10,441 bases of DNA, taken from Rhodospirillaceae bacterium (GTDB taxonomy: Bacteria; Pseudomonadota; Alphaproteobacteria; Thalassobaculales; Thalassobaculaceae). The position numbers were made by a program, and so were the translations under genes. Location: contig NZVJ01000030.1 of NCBI GenBank assembly GCA_002701455.1, positions 20,361 through 30,801 on the forward strand, read 5' to 3'. Shown in pieces: positions 8,479 to 10,441 of the stretch. The notes beneath the pieces were generated by a model. It saw only the letters and a list, made by a program, of their open reading frames with translations. It had not been told where the DNA came from and did no database searches. Position 1 is the stretch's first letter. Each line of letters starts with the position of its first letter.

Positions 8479-8513
8479 TTTACGCTAGAAGTTCGCTGAA
8501 CATGTGAAATTTT

Positions 8514-8540
8514 CTAATACTTAAAAATTCTATTTTTCAA
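8514..8540 (-). promoter_or_regulatory. Weak candidate promoter of the Gfo/Idh-isomerase unit
   Basis: On the minus strand TTGAAA (8535-8540) and TATTAG (8514-8519) are 15 bases apart in a very AT-rich part of the divergent gap. The spacing is short and the -10 matches consensus at only 4 of 6 positions. A promoter must lie in this gap because the gene on the other side is divergent; this is the best placed pair I can see. Confidence 0.28.
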
Positions 8541-8623
8541 ATCACTTTCGACAGTATCAGGTATCTCCTTTTTCAGCCATGACAATTGCGACGTAAATAA
8601 ATTCTGTTTAGTCTTTATCTCGT

Positions 8624-8638
8624 TTGCGCAAGTTAACT
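8624..8638. promoter_or_regulatory. Two overlapping palindromes upstream of the short-chain dehydrogenase, possible operator
   Basis: TTGCGCAA (8624-8631) and AGTTAACT (8631-8638) are both perfect 8-bp palindromes sharing one base. They end 28 bases before the ATG of the plus-strand dehydrogenase, where a repressor would overlap the transcription start or leader. The shared gap with the divergent Gfo/Idh operon is a natural place for joint control. Short palindromes are common by chance, so this stays tentative. Confidence 0.25.
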
Positions 8639-8654
8639 TTACCATTTATTGAAT

Positions 8655-8658
8655 GGAG
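8655..8658 (+). promoter_or_regulatory. Shine-Dalgarno that fixes the short-chain dehydrogenase start
   Basis: GGAG lies eight bases before the ATG at 8667. The frame is also open from an upstream TTG at 8649, but that codon would place this ribosome site inside the gene. It would also add six residues ahead of the normal family start MGRLAGKVAIITGG. The ATG at 8667 is therefore preferred. Confidence 0.7.
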
Positions 8659-8666
8659 ACAGGATC

Positions 8667-9425
8667 ATGGGACGATTAGCAGGCAAGGTTGCCATAATTA
8701 CTGGTGGCGCAAAAGGCCAAGGCGCTGCAGAAGCAAAAGCTTTTGTTAAAGAAGGGGCCAAAGTGGTTTTTGGCGATATTCTTGATGAAAATGGCTACGC
8801 AGTCGAAGCAGAAATAAATAAACAGTCCAAGTCAGCAAAATACCTACATTTAGACGTAACAAGTGAATCAGATTGGATCACAGCAGTAGAGACTACCGTC
8901 TCTACTTATGGAAAACTTGACGTTTTAGTTAATAATGCCGCCATTGTTATTCCCCGAGTTCCTTTAGAGGAGCGTACGGTGGACGAGTGGGACAGAATTC
9001 AAGCGGTTAATTCTAAAGGTGTCTTTCTTGGTGCAAAGCACTCTATCCCGGCAATGCGGCGCGCCGGCGGTGGTTCTATTGTTAATATTTGTTCAGTAGC
9101 AGGTTTTGGACAAGCAACAACACAAGAACCCGCTTACGCCGCAAGCAAGGGCGCGGTTAGGGTTTTAAGTAAAGTTATCGCTACCCAGCACGCCAAAGAC
9201 AATATACGGAGTAACGCCATTTTTCCTGGTCCTATCGATACAGAAATGATCCATCAAGCCATGTCTGACCCCAAGGCTTTGGCAGAAAGACTTGGTCGCG
9301 TTCCACTTGGACGTCTTGGAACAATAGACGAAATCGTCTCAGGAGTGATTTTTTTAGCTTCGGAGGAGTCTTCATACATGACTGGAGGGGAACTCGTAAT
9401 CGATGGCGGGGCAACATCAATGTAA
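8667..9425 (+). CDS. Classical short-chain dehydrogenase/reductase (SDR)
   Basis: This 252-residue cytoplasmic NAD(P)-dependent oxidoreductase is of the FabG/glucose-dehydrogenase-like classical SDR type. The cofactor-binding motif TGGAKGQG is at 12-19. D37 at the end of the second beta strand favours NAD(H) over NADP(H). D63 and V64 precede the adenine pocket, and NNAA is at 89-92 in place of the commoner NNAG. The catalytic tetrad is complete: N115, S143, Y157 and K161 (YAASK at 157-161). A PGPIDTEM segment (about 190-197) and the C-terminal TGGELVIDGGAT are typical of the family. Length matches the usual 245-255 residues. The true substrate is unknown; secondary alcohols of sugars, polyols, sterols or small acids are all precedented. 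It diverges from the Gfo/Idh-isomerase pair, which suggests a shared catabolic pathway, and it converges with the hydantoinase B gene 89 bases downstream. Confidence 0.9.
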   Translation: MGRLAGKVAIITGGAKGQGAAEAKAFVKEGAKVVFGDILDENGYAVEAEINKQSKSAKYLHLDVTSESDWITAVETTVSTYGKLDVLVNNAAIVIPRVPLEERTVDEWDRIQAVNSKGVFLGAKHSIPAMRRAGGGSIVNICSVAGFGQATTQEPAYAASKGAVRVLSKVIATQHAKDNIRSNAIFPGPIDTEMIHQAMSDPKALAERLGRVPLGRLGTIDEIVSGVIFLASEESSYMTGGELVIDGGATSM

Positions 9426-9514
9426 CGCCAAGTTGGGGTTGTTAGGGATAAACCTTTCGATCGAATATTAATAGCATTTTTTAGCTATGCCTTAATCTAA
9501 ATATTTTGTGGGGG

Positions 9515-10441
9515 TTAGATTTCAAAATTATAATTCTCTTTGAGAAAAGCCTTAGAAAATTTCTCTGACTTCAGGTCTTCCAATAAAGACTCTTTGTCTC
9601 TTTCACTTGGCATACCATAACCACCTGCGCCGGGTGTTTCTATACAAACCGCTGTTAATGGTTCAACCTGAAGCGATGCCGGTTTGATTTCTAGCGCTTC
9701 ATTAATTCCGTCCGGATGGATCAATGATATGGACCCGGTACCACCGCCCTTACCACCAAACAACCCCCATGGCGGGGTGACCGCCCTTTCACCTTGCCCC
9801 GAAAATGTTAATGTATGGCCCAGGCCCCGATACACTCTTCTGAGCCCCATCCCACCACGCCATTTGCCTGCCCCGCCTGAATTCTCAACAAGTTCATATT
9901 TTTCAACTAAAAGCGGATACTCACTTTCAAGGGCTTCCACGGGTAAGTTAGAGGTATTTGTGACATGTACCTGTATTCCATCGGAACCATCCTTGTAAGA
10001 ACGCCCTCCGGCACCGCCACCAATAGTTTCCATATATAGATAGTACTGCCCGTCGGGTCCCTTACCCGAGAAAGTTGCAACTCCATTTGCCCCATTACAG
10101 GCAGCTATAACACGTTCCGGTACGGCAGGCGCCAGTGCGCCAAGTATGACATCGATAATACGTTGACATGTTTGAGCTCTTGCCGCTGTTGCGGCCGGGA
10201 ATGAGGCATTAACAACGCTCGCTTCAGGAGCCTCAATATGAACAGGATCTAGCATTCCGTGATTGGTTGGCCCATCCGGATCAATTAAAACTTTCAGCGC
10301 AAAGAGCACACTTGCCTGAAGTCCCGCAAAACTATTATTCATATTGCCTGTAACCTGAGCACCTGACCCCGCAAAATTGAGCCAAATTTCATTATGCCTA
10401 ATATTGATCTTCACAGAAATCGGTATGTCTTTAGTTCCCAT
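9515..10441 (-). CDS. Hydantoinase B/oxoprolinase family subunit, C-terminal part (runs off the right edge)
   Basis: These 308 residues match the C-terminal half of the HyuB/5-oxoprolinase/acetone-carboxylase-alpha family. Proteins of this family are usually more than 500 residues long and work with a HyuA-type ATP-dependent partner to open cyclic amides such as hydantoins or oxoproline. Recognisable segments include LNFAGSGAQVTGNMN (21-35), the conserved DPDGPTNHGML stretch (53-63) and FPAATAARAQTCQRI (81-95). ETIGGGAGGR (136-145), NSGGAGKWRGGMGLRR (187-202) and the end motif ETPGAGGYGMP (268-278) also fit. The window ends exactly on an in-frame ATG, but that codon falls mid-domain and is probably an internal methionine; the real start should lie further right. 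The stop is certain. The substrate cannot be set from this part alone. Confidence 0.85.
   Translation of the reverse strand: MGTKDIPISVKINIRHNEIWLNFAGSGAQVTGNMNNSFAGLQASVLFALKVLIDPDGPTNHGMLDPVHIEAPEASVVNASFPAATAARAQTCQRIIDVILGALAPAVPERVIAACNGANGVATFSGKGPDGQYYLYMETIGGGAGGRSYKDGSDGIQVHVTNTSNLPVEALESEYPLLVEKYELVENSGGAGKWRGGMGLRRVYRGLGHTLTFSGQGERAVTPPWGLFGGKGGGTGSISLIHPDGINEALEIKPASLQVEPLTAVCIETPGAGGYGMPSERDKESLLEDLKSEKFSKAFLKENYNFEI

Noticed and set aside
8649..8666. Upstream TTG start for the short-chain dehydrogenase
   Set aside because: It would bury the GGAG ribosome site inside the gene and add residues before the usual family start; the ATG at 8667 fits better.
9456..9465. 10-bp palindrome TTCGATCGAA in the convergent gap
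   Set aside because: It has no loop for a terminator hairpin, lies downstream of both genes where an operator makes little sense, and is of a length expected by chance in the total intergenic DNA.
9471..9488. Possible hairpin ATAGC-N8-GCTAT in the convergent gap between the SDR and hydantoinase B genes
   Set aside because: A 5-bp AT-rich stem with its T-run in the loop instead of after the stem is not a convincing intrinsic terminator, although a bidirectional terminator would be expected here.

Overview
The window looks like ordinary chromosomal metabolic and transport DNA from a bacterium, most likely an alphaproteobacterium with moderate to low GC. This is inferred from the close fit of the serine-glyoxylate aminotransferase and the double-ATPase ABC protein to alphaproteobacterial versions, together with AT-rich intergenic DNA. 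A marine lineage is possible but cannot be shown from the sequence. I see no tRNA, rRNA, CRISPR array, insertion sequence, integrase or phage gene.

Layout, left to right. (1) 58-1929, minus: a fused two-domain ABC ATPase of the oligopeptide/glutathione importer type. Its 217-base upstream gap holds a good sigma70-like promoter with a perfect inverted repeat in its spacer. (2) 2147-3313, minus: serine-glyoxylate aminotransferase. (3) 3401-6301, minus: a 966-residue flavin/iron-sulfur dehydrogenase that joins a GlcD-like FAD half to a GlcF-like Fe-S half. (4) 6542-7420 and 7423-8478, minus: a TIM-barrel sugar isomerase/epimerase and a Gfo/Idh/MocA oxidoreductase, 2 bases apart and certainly one transcription unit. 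(5) 8667-9425, plus: a classical short-chain dehydrogenase, divergent from the pair. (6) 9515-10441, minus: the C-terminal part of a hydantoinase B/oxoprolinase-type subunit that runs off the right edge.

How the genes may work together. The flavin/Fe-S dehydrogenase and the aminotransferase (87 bases apart, same strand) fit a 2-hydroxyacid/glyoxylate module. The first oxidises a 2-hydroxyacid such as glycolate, D-lactate or D-2-hydroxyglutarate. The second transaminates glyoxylate with serine to give glycine and hydroxypyruvate. The Gfo/Idh enzyme, the isomerase and the divergent short-chain dehydrogenase resemble a small catabolic set for an unknown sugar, polyol or sugar acid. The ABC ATPase could energise uptake of a peptide or similar small solute, but no permease or binding protein is present here.

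No gap between genes exceeds 240 bases. Several gaps contain palindromes that could be operators. Apart from the one in the ABC promoter they are weak, and some are expected by chance. I found no clear case for a wholly new system. The most useful leads are the operator-promoter arrangement upstream of the ABC gene and the uncharacterised sugar-oxidation cluster.
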